Part shown: positions 46,208 to 54,672 of the stretch, in pieces
Numbering within the stretch: the first letter of the stretch is position 1
Layout: every line of letters begins with the position of its first letter
Source of the DNA: an uncultured Saprospiraceae bacterium
GTDB lineage: Bacteria; Bacteroidota; Bacteroidia; Chitinophagales; Saprospiraceae
Reading direction: 5' to 3'
DNA length: 64,000 nucleotides
Assembly (NCBI GenBank): GCA_938015595.1
Contig: CALLPI010000001.1
Span: 62,001-126,000, forward strand
The notes under the pieces: generated by a model
Databases searched by the model: none
Told to the model about the DNA's origin: nothing
The model's input: only the letters and a program-made list of their open reading frames with translations
Position numbers and translations under genes: made by a program

Positions 46208-46876
46208 ATGACCAGGTTACTTACTTTTTTGGTGCTCGGCATGACGCTACTCTTCAGCACCTGCCAAAGCGACCCCTACACGTATGTTGTTATTGAAACC
46301 GACTATGGGCAGATGAAAGCCAAGCTGTACAATGTGACGCCCAAGCATCGCGACAACTTCATCAAGCTGGCCAAAGAAGGCTACTACGATGGCTTGCTTT
46401 TTCACCGGGTAGTGCCCAATTTTGTTATTCAGGGCGGCGACCCCGACTCCCGGAATGCCCCTCCGAATGCAATGCTGGGCATGGGCGGCCCTGGCTATCA
46501 GATTGACGCCGAAATTGGCGCCCTACACGTCAAAGGTGCTCTTGCTGCCGCCCGCGATCAAAACCCTGCTAAGCGCTCCTCCGGCTCGCAGTTTTACATC
46601 GTACAGGGCCAACCGGTGGATGACGCCGTGCTATCAGGCCTGGAAAACCAGAAGGGTTTTCGGTATTCGGAGGAGCAACGCCGCCTGTACCGCGAGTTGG
46701 GAGGTACTCCTTTCTTGGACAGCGATTACACCGTGTTTGGCGAAGTGGTGGAGGGCATCGACGTCATTGATAAAATTGCTGCCGTGCCTACCGTTGGCGA
46801 ACGCCCTGTACAAGATGTCAAAATGAAGGTGCGCGTGGTACGCCAGCCGCCTTTCTGGAGCAAATGGTTTAACTAA
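46208..46876 (+). CDS. Cyclophilin-type peptidyl-prolyl isomerase lipoprotein
   Basis: 222 aa. The start at 46208 gives a lipoprotein signal MTRLLTFLVLGMTLLFSTCQ with lipobox Cys near residue 18; the longer open frame adds 29 unlikely residues. The cyclophilin domain has LLFHRVVPNFVIQGGDPDSRN (catalytic Arg, Phe, Gln), SSGSQFYIVQG and DYTVFGEVVEG, with Tyr in place of the His of eukaryotic cyclophilin, as in many bacterial ones. An insertion (GFRYSEEQRRLYRELGGTPF) separates the last strands. It likely folds envelope proteins from the membrane surface. A paralogous gene follows immediately. Confidence 0.92.
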   Translation: MTRLLTFLVLGMTLLFSTCQSDPYTYVVIETDYGQMKAKLYNVTPKHRDNFIKLAKEGYYDGLLFHRVVPNFVIQGGDPDSRNAPPNAMLGMGGPGYQIDAEIGALHVKGALAAARDQNPAKRSSGSQFYIVQGQPVDDAVLSGLENQKGFRYSEEQRRLYRELGGTPFLDSDYTVFGEVVEGIDVIDKIAAVPTVGERPVQDVKMKVRVVRQPPFWSKWFN

Positions 46877-46896
46877 ATAATACTTTGATAATCAAA

Positions 46897-47811
46897 ATGA
46901 CCAATCAAACCGCACAACTCACCACTGTACGCACGGCCGTGCTTTGGGCTTTTGCTGCGCTTTTGCTGGGAGCTTCCTGTGCCCGCCCGATGGCGAAATT
47001 TACCTGGCAGGGCAATACGCAAGCCCCAGCGCAACTCCAATTTGAAAACCAGTCGCGCAAGGCTTCCACTTTTGAGTGGAACTTTGGCGATGGCCAGACC
47101 TCCACAGAGGTAGCTCCCATGCACCGGTATTTTCAGTCAGGTATTTATTCTGTAACCCTTAAAGCCATAGAAGGTAAAAAACATCGCATGACCGAACAAC
47201 GCATTACCATCAGCCCACCGGAGGGCTGCCTCATCCTTATTGAGACTTCCATGGGCAACATGCTGGCACGCCTGTCAGATGCCACGCCCAAACATCGCGA
47301 CAACTTCATCAAGCTGGCCGAAGAGGGGTTCTTTGACAAACTGCTCTTTCACCGCGTCATTGATGGGTTTATGATCCAGGGCGGCGATCCTGAATCGCGC
47401 GGCGCGGCGCCCAATGTACCCCTGGGGCGTGGCGGCCCGGGCTACACCATCCCAGCTGAATTTGTGGACTCGCTCGTCCATGTCAAAGGCGCACTGGCTG
47501 CTGCTCGCTTGGGCGACCAGGTGAATCCAACCAAAGCCTCCTCTGGCTCTCAGTTTTATATTGTGCAAGGCCGACCGGTGGACGCCAACACGCTCGACCG
47601 CCTGGAAGCCCAGAAAAACTTCCGCTACTCTACCGAGCAGCGCCAGGCTTACATGAGCACCGGCGGTACGCCCTTCCTCGACCGCGACTACACCGTGTTT
47701 GGTTATCTCATTGAAGGCTTCGACGTGCTCGACAAAATTGCCAAAACACCCACCCAGCCTGGTGATCGCCCCAAAGAAGATGTCTGGATGAAGATTAAGG
47801 TGGTAAAATAG
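46897..47811 (+). CDS. Cyclophilin-type isomerase lipoprotein with N-terminal PKD domain
   Basis: 304 aa. The lipoprotein signal ends at LLLGASC (Cys about residue 26). A PKD domain follows at about 30-110, with the typical FEWNFGDGQTSTEVAPMHRY and GIYSVTLKA. The C-terminal ~195 residues are a cyclophilin domain close to the product of the preceding gene: LLFHRVIDGFMIQGGDPESRG, SSGSQFYIVQG, DYTVFGYLIEG and the same insertion with RYSTEQRQAYMSTGGTPF. The pair is 20 bases apart and looks like a tandem duplication in which one copy gained or kept a PKD domain. PKD domains usually mediate protein or glycan contacts at the cell surface. Confidence 0.9.
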   Translation: MTNQTAQLTTVRTAVLWAFAALLLGASCARPMAKFTWQGNTQAPAQLQFENQSRKASTFEWNFGDGQTSTEVAPMHRYFQSGIYSVTLKAIEGKKHRMTEQRITISPPEGCLILIETSMGNMLARLSDATPKHRDNFIKLAEEGFFDKLLFHRVIDGFMIQGGDPESRGAAPNVPLGRGGPGYTIPAEFVDSLVHVKGALAAARLGDQVNPTKASSGSQFYIVQGRPVDANTLDRLEAQKNFRYSTEQRQAYMSTGGTPFLDRDYTVFGYLIEGFDVLDKIAKTPTQPGDRPKEDVWMKIKVVK

Positions 47812-47859
47812 CTCGACAATTGACGTATAAGCCTTATCTTCGGGAAAAATTTGAAATCA

Positions 47860-48813
47860 ATGCAAATGCTTCGATACCTGTGCGCTGCAGCTGCACTGCT
47901 CGCAGCTGGGAGTTGTACTAACCCCGCACCATCTGCCGCTAAAACCGAGCCTGACCAAACGACTGCTACCACTACTACCGAAACCCAGCCTGCACCCCGT
48001 ACTTCGCACAACTGTGCCCCCGCTGGTAAAATGCTAGACGAAAACGCCGCCGTGTGGATTCGCTCCCGCGAAGTGCTCGTAGCTATCACCGCCGACTCTA
48101 GCACCTACGATCCTGACTACGGCGATAGCTACCGCGTGGCAGAAGTGTACGACACCCGCGATTGCAGCCTCATAGAGCGCAAAGTATTACCAGTAAACGT
48201 CAGCCCAGACTTTCCCTATTACGTTGCCGAGATCAGCTACAACAACGTACACCAGATGGCAGCCATCCGAGGGTTCCGCTCCATATACCTGTACGATGCC
48301 GAAAACAAGCGCTGGCTGCCGGAGTTCAAGCCCAAATACATCTCGGCGCGCAGCGGCGGTGATGCCCAGTCGGGCATGATCCAGCGCCTCGAAGTGTGGG
48401 AAGACTACCTCATCGGATACGCCCAGGACTACGGCGCATTCGTATTTGACCTGGGTAATAAAAACCAGCCTGCACCGGTGATGCCTTTCGCAGAGTTTAA
48501 ATCCTCGCCAGTGGACTACCAGTCGGTCTTCATGCTGCCAGTGGAGGAAGGCAAATACCAGGCTATTGCCCCCGGCTACGATGCTGAAAAGGGCACCCTA
48601 AATGCCAATCCGCTCTTCAATGCGCCTATGCCCCTGAAACTGGAGGTACAAAAAAGCGCGGCCAACAACCGCTTTCTGGTGCTGCGCCAGAATGACGCCG
48701 CCAACACCGCCGTAGCTATTGATGTAAGCAAACGACGCCTGGTAAACTTACCTCAGGACATTGCTACCAAACCCACTCAGGACATACTGGCCTGGATGCG
48801 GAATAACAGTTAG
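47860..48813 (+). CDS. Lipoprotein of unknown function
   Basis: 317 aa. Start ATG 47860 (MQMLRYLCAAAALLAAGSCTNP) or 47866. The lipobox is LAAGSC, followed by a Thr/Pro-rich linker (KTEPDQTTATTTTETQPAP). The rest is a soluble region with repeated strand-like segments and WD-like phrases (SIYLYDAENKRWLPEF, YGAFVFDLGNK, VAIDVSKRRLVNLP), which might form a beta-propeller. That is only an impression and no family is recognised. It ends 5 bases before a second small gene, with which it is probably transcribed. Confidence 0.75.
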   Translation: MQMLRYLCAAAALLAAGSCTNPAPSAAKTEPDQTTATTTTETQPAPRTSHNCAPAGKMLDENAAVWIRSREVLVAITADSSTYDPDYGDSYRVAEVYDTRDCSLIERKVLPVNVSPDFPYYVAEISYNNVHQMAAIRGFRSIYLYDAENKRWLPEFKPKYISARSGGDAQSGMIQRLEVWEDYLIGYAQDYGAFVFDLGNKNQPAPVMPFAEFKSSPVDYQSVFMLPVEEGKYQAIAPGYDAEKGTLNANPLFNAPMPLKLEVQKSAANNRFLVLRQNDAANTAVAIDVSKRRLVNLPQDIATKPTQDILAWMRNNS

Positions 48814-48818
48814 CACCA

Positions 48819-49148
48819 ATGCAAGACAACAATTCTCTGCAACAACTCCAGGCGCTTGTGGCTCAAGACTTTGAACCCGTGCCAGCAGCGCAAATCCTCA
48901 CTGAGGAGCAACTGCTCACAGTGCTCTCGGAGCAAATTGCCTGGATGCTGGAGCACAAGCTGGAGTATCTTATGAGCCTCATGTACCGGCTAGATGTGCC
49001 GGAGCATAAAGTGGACGAAGCCCTCTCGCCTGCAGCAGAGATGCCTGCCCACCGTGCACTTGCGCAATTGATATTAGACAGACAAAAACAACGCATACTT
49101 ACCAAGCGCCAATACACCCCGCCCGTGCTGAGCGATGAGGATTGGTAA
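48819..49148 (+). CDS. Small helical protein, unknown function
   Basis: 109 aa, mostly helical and acidic to neutral (LQQLQALVAQDFEPVPAAQILTEEQLLTVLSEQIAWMLEHKLEYLMSLMYRLDVPE...). No signal peptide. It follows the lipoprotein gene by 5 bases. I do not recognise it. The helical N-terminal half and the phrase EYLMSLMYRLDV recall small Bacteroidota hypothetical proteins found near unrelated housekeeping genes. It is convergent with the next gene at 3 bases. Confidence 0.7.
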   Translation: MQDNNSLQQLQALVAQDFEPVPAAQILTEEQLLTVLSEQIAWMLEHKLEYLMSLMYRLDVPEHKVDEALSPAAEMPAHRALAQLILDRQKQRILTKRQYTPPVLSDEDW

Positions 49149-49151
49149 GCA

Positions 49152-49601
49152 CTATACCTTGCTGAAGAACAACTGACGGCTTTCAAAGTAAAATTGGCTG
49201 CCGGGAATGCGCAAGGCGTATTCCAGTACCATTTCGTCGGCTTCTATGTAGCGGATGAGCGCCTTTTCGGCTGGTTTGCCCTGGAAGTACATTAGTAGGT
49301 ACTGGCCGTCGGTGCTCAGTTCCCAGCGGCCGGTCTCCTCCAGGCGGGTACTGCCTTGCTCTATGCTGTGCTTGAGCGCCCCATCGGGCAGGAAGTGATA
49401 TTCCAGTACGGCTATTTCGTTAGTTTCCGGGGCAGCGTTTTCTGCCCTGGCAGTTTGGAGTACATCCATGGCGGGTAGGGTCATTTGCCAGCGCCCCTGC
49501 AGCCATATCTGGTGGATAGAGTGTGGTGCTTCTGGCGAAGCATGGGCTTGCGCCAACAGGGCAAGGAGCAGGGAGAGGATCAGAAAAGTGCTTGTTTTCA
49601 T
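49152..49601 (-). CDS. Exported lipocalin-like small protein, unknown function
   Basis: 149 aa. The start at 49601 gives the signal peptide MKTSTFLILSLLLALLAQAHA. The mature part is beta-rich with LQGRWQMTLPAMD, NEIAVLEYHFLPDGALKH, GRWELSTDGQYLLMYFQG and LIRYIEADEMVLEY. This is the pattern of lipocalin-like domain proteins common in Bacteroidota (a W-x-L start and repeated short strands), but I cannot assign a family firmly. The open frame extends 23 codons upstream only because it reads through copy 3 of the palindromic repeat, which lies 25 bases before this start. Confidence 0.75.
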   Translation of the reverse strand: MKTSTFLILSLLLALLAQAHASPEAPHSIHQIWLQGRWQMTLPAMDVLQTARAENAAPETNEIAVLEYHFLPDGALKHSIEQGSTRLEETGRWELSTDGQYLLMYFQGKPAEKALIRYIEADEMVLEYALRIPGSQFYFESRQLFFSKV

Positions 49602-49608
49602 AATTGTG

Positions 49609-49682
49609 GTTTTATACTTCGGCTCGCCAAGTTTTATGCACAACATCAAATCATGTATAAAACTTGGCATTGCTCGGTATAA
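49609..49682 (-). repeat. Dispersed palindromic repeat, copy 3 (inverted)
   Basis: Core 49626-49668, arms GCCAAGTTTTAT and ATAAAACTTGGC. On the minus strand the left flank reads ATACCGAGCAAT and the right flank GAGCCGAAGTATAAAA, the same as copies 1 and 2. It is 43 bases long in the core, slightly shorter in the loop. Confidence 0.8.
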
Positions 49683-49826
49683 CCTGGGTTAATGCCTATA
49701 CTGCACGGGCTCCAATAATTATTTGGATAAGCCTGTTTTTGATACTGATAAGGACAATATTCTTTTAAAAAGGTTGCAGGGTTTTTTGAGAAAATCGCGA
49801 AAAAAGGCGACGAGAGGAGTAATAGT

Positions 49827-50882
49827 CTATCTAGTTTTGATCCACCCCCGCTCTTTGGCGAATTTAATGGCTTCTCGGTAGCTTTTGATCATGAACACGA
49901 TGGTTTCTCCTTCAGCCTCTTGGATGAGCTGTCGGATGCGCCTGGCTCTGCCGGGAATTTCTACGTCGCGGATGAAGATGCCCAGGATACGGCCGGGGAA
50001 CCGTCGGGCAATGTCCATGTACACATCAGTGTCGCGTTCGCCACTATCGCCAATGAGGATGAAGGGCAGGTGAGAAAAAGTTTGGAGGATACGGGCTATG
50101 CTTTCGGGTTTGTGGTTAGGTGGTAAGGTAAAGGGGCTTCTGCGGCGCAGGCCGAAGTCGCGCAGTAGAAGGGGCCCCTTGGGCAGATTGTTGAGTTCGA
50201 TGAAGTCGGTGAGTAGGTCGTACAAGTCCCACGGGCCATTGGAGACGTAAAATACAGGGTTGTGGGCATAGCCAGAAGGTCCGGCCTGAAGAGCACGGTA
50301 AAAATCAGATACCAGTTGAAAAGCCTGCCGGCCAAAGGCATTTCGAGCCAGGGTCAGATATACAGCCTTGAGTTTGAGCAAGGAGGTAAGACCAGTTTTG
50401 AGGATAGTGTCGTCAATGTCACTGATAATGCCAAAGTCGGAAGGGCCGGGCAGTAATAGCTCTCCCGTACAGTGATAGTCAAAGGTTTCGTTTAGTGTGC
50501 CCAGCAGTTGAATTTCATAAGGCAACCAAGTGGGTTGGCCTTCGGGTAGCGGATTACGCAGGGCGCCCGCGTAGTAAAAGTAGCCCTTGTTATCAGTCAG
50601 GAGGTGAAATTGGTTGTCGCCGACATGCACCGTGAGCAGCGCTCCCGGAATTTTTAGACTGCCGAAGCGGCGGTAGTTGTTTTTGAGGTTGCGCCATATT
50701 GAATCGTGCGGACTGACCACAATGCGGCGGTCGCGCAGTACCTGGCCTTGCAGCCACACACGCCCACCCATGCCAAAGCCTCTGAAGGGTACGGCCAGCG
50801 CCTGCCGGCCTTGGCTGTGCTGCTTGTGTTTAGGGCGTTCGGGCAGTATCCATCGGAATAGTCTGCACAATAAGCTGGCCAT
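49827..50882 (-). CDS. APP1-type phosphatidate phosphatase catalytic-domain protein
   Basis: 351 aa. The DUF2183/APP1 catalytic domain is of the HAD-like DxDxT type: FGIISDIDDTILKTG (Asp155, Asp157, Thr159), FYVSNGPWDLYDLLTDFI and FILIGDSGERDTDVYMDIARRFP. In yeast, App1 is a Mg-dependent phosphatidate phosphatase; bacterial homologues are little studied. The N-terminal ~145 residues are beta-rich (GRVWLQGQVLRDRRI...LTVHVGDNQFHLLTDNKGYFYY), as in other bacterial members. No signal peptide or membrane helix is evident, apart from a hydrophobic N-terminal LLCRLFRWIL that may be a peripheral anchor. Probably monocistronic. Confidence 0.88.
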   Translation of the reverse strand: MASLLCRLFRWILPERPKHKQHSQGRQALAVPFRGFGMGGRVWLQGQVLRDRRIVVSPHDSIWRNLKNNYRRFGSLKIPGALLTVHVGDNQFHLLTDNKGYFYYAGALRNPLPEGQPTWLPYEIQLLGTLNETFDYHCTGELLLPGPSDFGIISDIDDTILKTGLTSLLKLKAVYLTLARNAFGRQAFQLVSDFYRALQAGPSGYAHNPVFYVSNGPWDLYDLLTDFIELNNLPKGPLLLRDFGLRRRSPFTLPPNHKPESIARILQTFSHLPFILIGDSGERDTDVYMDIARRFPGRILGIFIRDVEIPGRARRIRQLIQEAEGETIVFMIKSYREAIKFAKERGWIKTR

Positions 50883-50911
50883 GGTTTTGGGTAAATATAT
50901 GCAAAAATGCT

Positions 50912-50919
50912 TACTTTTG
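50912..50919 (+). promoter_or_regulatory. -7 element upstream of the 51.0-kb lipoprotein gene
   Basis: TACTTTTG fits TAnnTTTG, with TTTTG (50885-50889) 22 bases upstream. It is about 100 bases before the ATG at 51017. A nearer one-mismatch match CATATTTG is at 50973-50980. Confidence 0.4.
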
Positions 50920-51016
50920 TATTGTTGGCGCTATTTTTGGCGTTAATCCTGTCAGCTGTCGCCTCATCTCATCATATTTGTAAAGCATTTTTTTATTCGC
51001 CCAAAAACAATTTGGC

Positions 51017-52570
51017 ATGAAATTACTTTTTTTGTGGCTTTCCACCTTTTGTGGCCTAAGCGCCCTGCTATTGACCTGCTCCAAACTTGATGATTTCAGC
51101 GACTTCGATGCCGTAAGCGGCACCGCAGAGTATGCAATCCCCCTGGTAGATACCGATATTTCACTGGGCGACATCCTCAAAAACTTTGAGCGCAACTCCT
51201 CCCTGACCATAGACCCCGACGGTACGCTGCGCTTCAACTACAGTGGCGACGTCATCTCCCAAAATAGCAGTTTCCTGTTCAACGCCATTGAGCATACGCT
51301 CTCTCAGTTTCCCATCATTCCAGTCACTGGTCAGCGTATGGCTCTGCCTTTCTCTTCGCCCAACGGCCTTGACTTAGACCGCATAGACTGCAAAACCGGC
51401 AACATCACTTATTACGTGGTGAACCGGCATCCGGAGAGCGTCAACGTCTCCATCCGCTTTCCTGACGTGCGGCGCAACGGCGTGCCCCTGCAGTTTCAGT
51501 TCACCATGCCGCCCTTCAGCGGCTCGGGGCAGGCGCCTTTTGCCACCAATATCTTTGCGCCGGCTTCCGCCGAGGGCTATACCATTGCCTCCTCTACCGA
51601 TTCCATCTATATTGAATACGAGGCTATCCGCATCAGCAGCGGCATCAGCGATACCCTAGCCAGCGTGCTGGTGTCTATCCGCGATCTCACCTTTACCTAT
51701 GCCGAAGGTTACCTCGGCAACTTCATACACCAGGGTGGTCGTGATACTATCCACATTGATTTCTTTGACAACTGGATCAGAGGCGACGTCTATTTTGAAG
51801 ATCCTACTGTGACGTTCAACATCGAAAACTCATTCGGCATACCCACCCGGTCATTGGTCAATGTCTTCAACGTCATTACCGTGACGGGAGCCATACTGCC
51901 CCTGCAGAGCCCTTATGTCACCAACGGCATTAACTTTCCTTACCCTGCCATCAATGAAGTCGGCCAGGTAAAAACCGACCGCTTTGTGTTCAATAAGTAC
52001 AACTCCAACATTGATGTTATTCTAGGCTCAGGGCCAGTAGCAGTGGACTACGACGTGAATGCCCTGACCAACCCCGACAATAATCCCAGCATACGTGGTT
52101 TCATCACCGACGAAAGCTACTACCGCGTGCGTGTGGAGGTAGAACTGCCCTTGCATGGCCGCGCCTCCAGCTTCGTAGCCCGCGATACCTTTGACCTGAA
52201 CCTGGGCGACCTGACCGGCGTGGACTTTGCAGAGTTCAAGCTCTTTACAGAAAACGAATTGCCATTAGACATCGAACTACAGGCCTACTTCCTGGACGCC
52301 GACAGTCGCCCGCTGGATTCGCTGTTCAGCACTCCGCAACTAGTAGTGCGCAGCACCAGTGTGAATGCACAAGGTGTAGCCCTGGGTAAAGCTACCCAGT
52401 CGCAGATTGTACCTTTCAGCGATGCTCGTTTTGAGCGCATCAAGGCTGCCCGCCGGGTGGCCATCGCAGCTTCTTTTTCTACTCTCAACAACGGCACACG
52501 CTCCGTCAAGGTATTGGCCCATCAGCAAATACGCATCAAGCTGGGCGCCAAGCTGGGCAAGCGACGGTAA
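51017..52570 (+). CDS. Large lipoprotein, unknown function
   Basis: 517 aa. The signal peptide ends at ALLLTC, giving a lipidated Cys near residue 21, so it is anchored in the inner or outer membrane. The mature part is beta-rich with many short strands (AEYAIPLVDTDISLGDIL, GTLRFNYSGDVI, NITYYVVNRHPESVNVSIRFPDV, GDVYFEDPTVTFNIENSFG), suggesting stacked beta-sandwich domains. I recognise no family. Related lipoproteins of similar size are common in Bacteroidota genomes. It precedes the M24 peptidase gene by 71 bases on the same strand. Confidence 0.8.
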   Translation: MKLLFLWLSTFCGLSALLLTCSKLDDFSDFDAVSGTAEYAIPLVDTDISLGDILKNFERNSSLTIDPDGTLRFNYSGDVISQNSSFLFNAIEHTLSQFPIIPVTGQRMALPFSSPNGLDLDRIDCKTGNITYYVVNRHPESVNVSIRFPDVRRNGVPLQFQFTMPPFSGSGQAPFATNIFAPASAEGYTIASSTDSIYIEYEAIRISSGISDTLASVLVSIRDLTFTYAEGYLGNFIHQGGRDTIHIDFFDNWIRGDVYFEDPTVTFNIENSFGIPTRSLVNVFNVITVTGAILPLQSPYVTNGINFPYPAINEVGQVKTDRFVFNKYNSNIDVILGSGPVAVDYDVNALTNPDNNPSIRGFITDESYYRVRVEVELPLHGRASSFVARDTFDLNLGDLTGVDFAEFKLFTENELPLDIELQAYFLDADSRPLDSLFSTPQLVVRSTSVNAQGVALGKATQSQIVPFSDARFERIKAARRVAIAASFSTLNNGTRSVKVLAHQQIRIKLGAKLGKRR

Positions 52571-52641
52571 ATTTATTGTCATAGCTAACTTTTACGCGCG
52601 CCTCCCAAAAAAAAACTCGCAGCTATCTCAAAAAATATGCT

Positions 52642-53985
52642 ATGACTATATTTCGACTTTGCAGTTTGGTCTTGTGCCTTTGGGGTACTTGGCACGTATC
52701 GCTACGGGCGCAGTATCCGCTCATCTTATCTGAAAAAGACCGCGCTCGCGTGGTCAACGAGGTGTTGGAAGACCGCTTTGACAACCTGCTGCCCAATCTC
52801 ATGCGCCGCGAAGGCATAGATATGTGGATCATCATCTCGCGCGAGTACAACGAAGATCCCGTGATGCGCACTATGCTGCCAGCAGAGTGGTTGTCGGCGC
52901 GTCGTCGTACGGTTATGGTGTTTTTTGACCCTGGCCTCGGCAAGCCGCTGGAAAAGATGGCCATTGCCCGTTATGACGTGGGGTTGCTCAAAGCCGCCTG
53001 GGATCTCAACGTGTATCCCGACCAATGGGAAGCCCTGGTTGAAATTGTGAAAACCCGTAACCCCAAGCGCATTGGTGTCAATACTTCCGACTACTACGGC
53101 TTGGCTGATGGGCTGGTACACACAGAGTACGAGCTGCTCATGCGGCAGTTGCCATTAGCCTTCCGCAGCCGGGTAGTGTCGGCAGAGCGCTTGGCCATAG
53201 CCTGGCTGGAAACCCGCAGCGAGAAAGAAATGGCGCTCTACGAGCAGATTGCCCGCATCTCGCATCAGATTGTGCAGGAGGGCCTCTCAGAAGCAGCCAT
53301 ACAGCCCGGCGTCACTACTACTGAAGACCTGGTGTGGTGGTATCGCCAGCGCGTGCGCGAACTGGGGATAGACACCTGGTTTCATCCTACAGTGGATGTA
53401 CAGCGCGCTGACCCTGCCAACTTTGACCACTTGCGGACTTTCTCCAAGCGCTCCAGCAGCCAGGTTATCCAGCCCGGCGACCTGCTACACGTGGATTTTG
53501 GTATCACTTACCTGCGCCTGAATACTGATATGCAACAACACGCTTACGTGTTGCGCCCCGGAGAAACAGAAGTGCCGGAGTCCTTGCGCATGGCTTTCAA
53601 ACAAGGCAATCGCTTGCAAGACATCCTGGTGAGCCAGTTTGCCGCCGGCAAAACTGGCAATCAAATGCTGGCCGAGGCGCTGGCTCAGGCTAAACAAGAA
53701 GGTATACAGGGCAGCATTTACTCCCACCCTATTGGGTTTCACGGTCATGCCGCTGGGCCGGCCATTGGTATGTGGGACAACCAGAACAATGTGCCTGGCA
53801 CAGGCGACTATCCTCTGTTTCCACACACGGCCTTCTCCATTGAGCTGAACGTATCGGTATTCATACCCGAATGGAACAAGACCATCCGCATCATGTTAGA
53901 AGAAGACGGCTACTTCGATGGCCAGCACTTCCGATTCTTAGACGGGCGGCAGGAGGAGATTTATACCGTGCCAAGGCAGAGATGA
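52642..53985 (+). CDS. Exported M24 family metallopeptidase (Xaa-Pro aminopeptidase-like)
   Basis: 447 aa with a signal peptide (MTIFRLCSLVLCLWGTWHVSLRAQ). The N-terminal creatinase-like domain lies at about 30-185. The C-terminal pita-bread peptidase has metal ligands in LLHVDFGITYLRLNTDMQQHAY (two Asp), SHPIGFHGHAAGPAIG (His), FSIELNVSV (Glu) and the final IRIMLEEDGYF (Glu). It would remove N-terminal residues from Xaa-Pro peptides in the periplasm. Its neighbours give no further hint. It is convergent with msrB. Confidence 0.88.
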   Translation: MTIFRLCSLVLCLWGTWHVSLRAQYPLILSEKDRARVVNEVLEDRFDNLLPNLMRREGIDMWIIISREYNEDPVMRTMLPAEWLSARRRTVMVFFDPGLGKPLEKMAIARYDVGLLKAAWDLNVYPDQWEALVEIVKTRNPKRIGVNTSDYYGLADGLVHTEYELLMRQLPLAFRSRVVSAERLAIAWLETRSEKEMALYEQIARISHQIVQEGLSEAAIQPGVTTTEDLVWWYRQRVRELGIDTWFHPTVDVQRADPANFDHLRTFSKRSSSQVIQPGDLLHVDFGITYLRLNTDMQQHAYVLRPGETEVPESLRMAFKQGNRLQDILVSQFAAGKTGNQMLAEALAQAKQEGIQGSIYSHPIGFHGHAAGPAIGMWDNQNNVPGTGDYPLFPHTAFSIELNVSVFIPEWNKTIRIMLEEDGYFDGQHFRFLDGRQEEIYTVPRQR

Positions 53986-53996
53986 CTGGTTTTTGA

Positions 53997-54530
53997 TTAC
54001 TGTTTCTTCTCGAAGGTTAATGATGCAGAATTGACGCAATACCGCAACCCTGTGGGCTTAGGCCCGTCGTCAAATACATGCCCCAGATGGCCGCCACACC
54101 GGGCGCAGGTAATTTCGATACGCTTCATGTTGTGGCTGAGATCTAATTTTTCTTCGATGTAGCCCTTTTTTATGGGCTGGTAAAAGCTAGGCCAACCAGT
54201 GCCGGATTCAAACTTGGCCGCCGATTCAAACAATGGCAGTTGGCAGCCTGCGCACAGATAGATGCCGTTTTCCTTGTTGTTCCAGTATGAGCCAGTGAAG
54301 GCGCACTCTGTACCGCCCTGGCGTAGTACCCTGTAGGTTTCTTCGCCCAAGAGAGTACGCCATTCTTCGTCGCTTTTGACTATCTTAGTCATCTTCTTGG
54401 GGTCGGGCAGTTCTATTTTACCCACGGAGGATGGTTCGCTGTTTGTTGCAGCGGCTTTGGGCTGGGCGTAATTGCACTGCGTGAATACCAACAGGCATAA
54501 ACAGGCCAGGAAGAAGAACTTTGATTGCAT
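53997..54530 (-). CDS. msrB: Peptide-methionine (R)-S-oxide reductase, lipoprotein
   Basis: Repairs methionine-R-sulfoxide in envelope proteins. The start at 54530 gives the lipoprotein signal MQSKFFFLACLCLLVFTQCN; 177 aa in all. The SelR domain includes EWRTLLGEETYRVLRQGGTE, the first zinc CxxC in LCAGCQLPLF, GWPSFYQPI, the second CxxC in CARCGGHLGHVFDDGP and the catalytic Cys in RYCVNSASLTF. It is divergent from the YkgJ-type gene, whose start is 143 bases away. Being lipidated, it presumably acts outside the cytoplasm and needs an exported reductant. Confidence 0.95.
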   Translation of the reverse strand: MQSKFFFLACLCLLVFTQCNYAQPKAAATNSEPSSVGKIELPDPKKMTKIVKSDEEWRTLLGEETYRVLRQGGTECAFTGSYWNNKENGIYLCAGCQLPLFESAAKFESGTGWPSFYQPIKKGYIEEKLDLSHNMKRIEITCARCGGHLGHVFDDGPKPTGLRYCVNSASLTFEKKQ

Positions 54531-54672
54531 ATTGATGATATTTTGTGATGAACCGTGAGCTACGCATCGGGTGCTTTTCCAACAGGGAGAAACACTCATA
54601 AGAAATGTACGAAGTGCCCGCATTGTTTGGATTTTCGCTTCCTTTGTGGCGGCAAATTATTCAACCGTCGGT

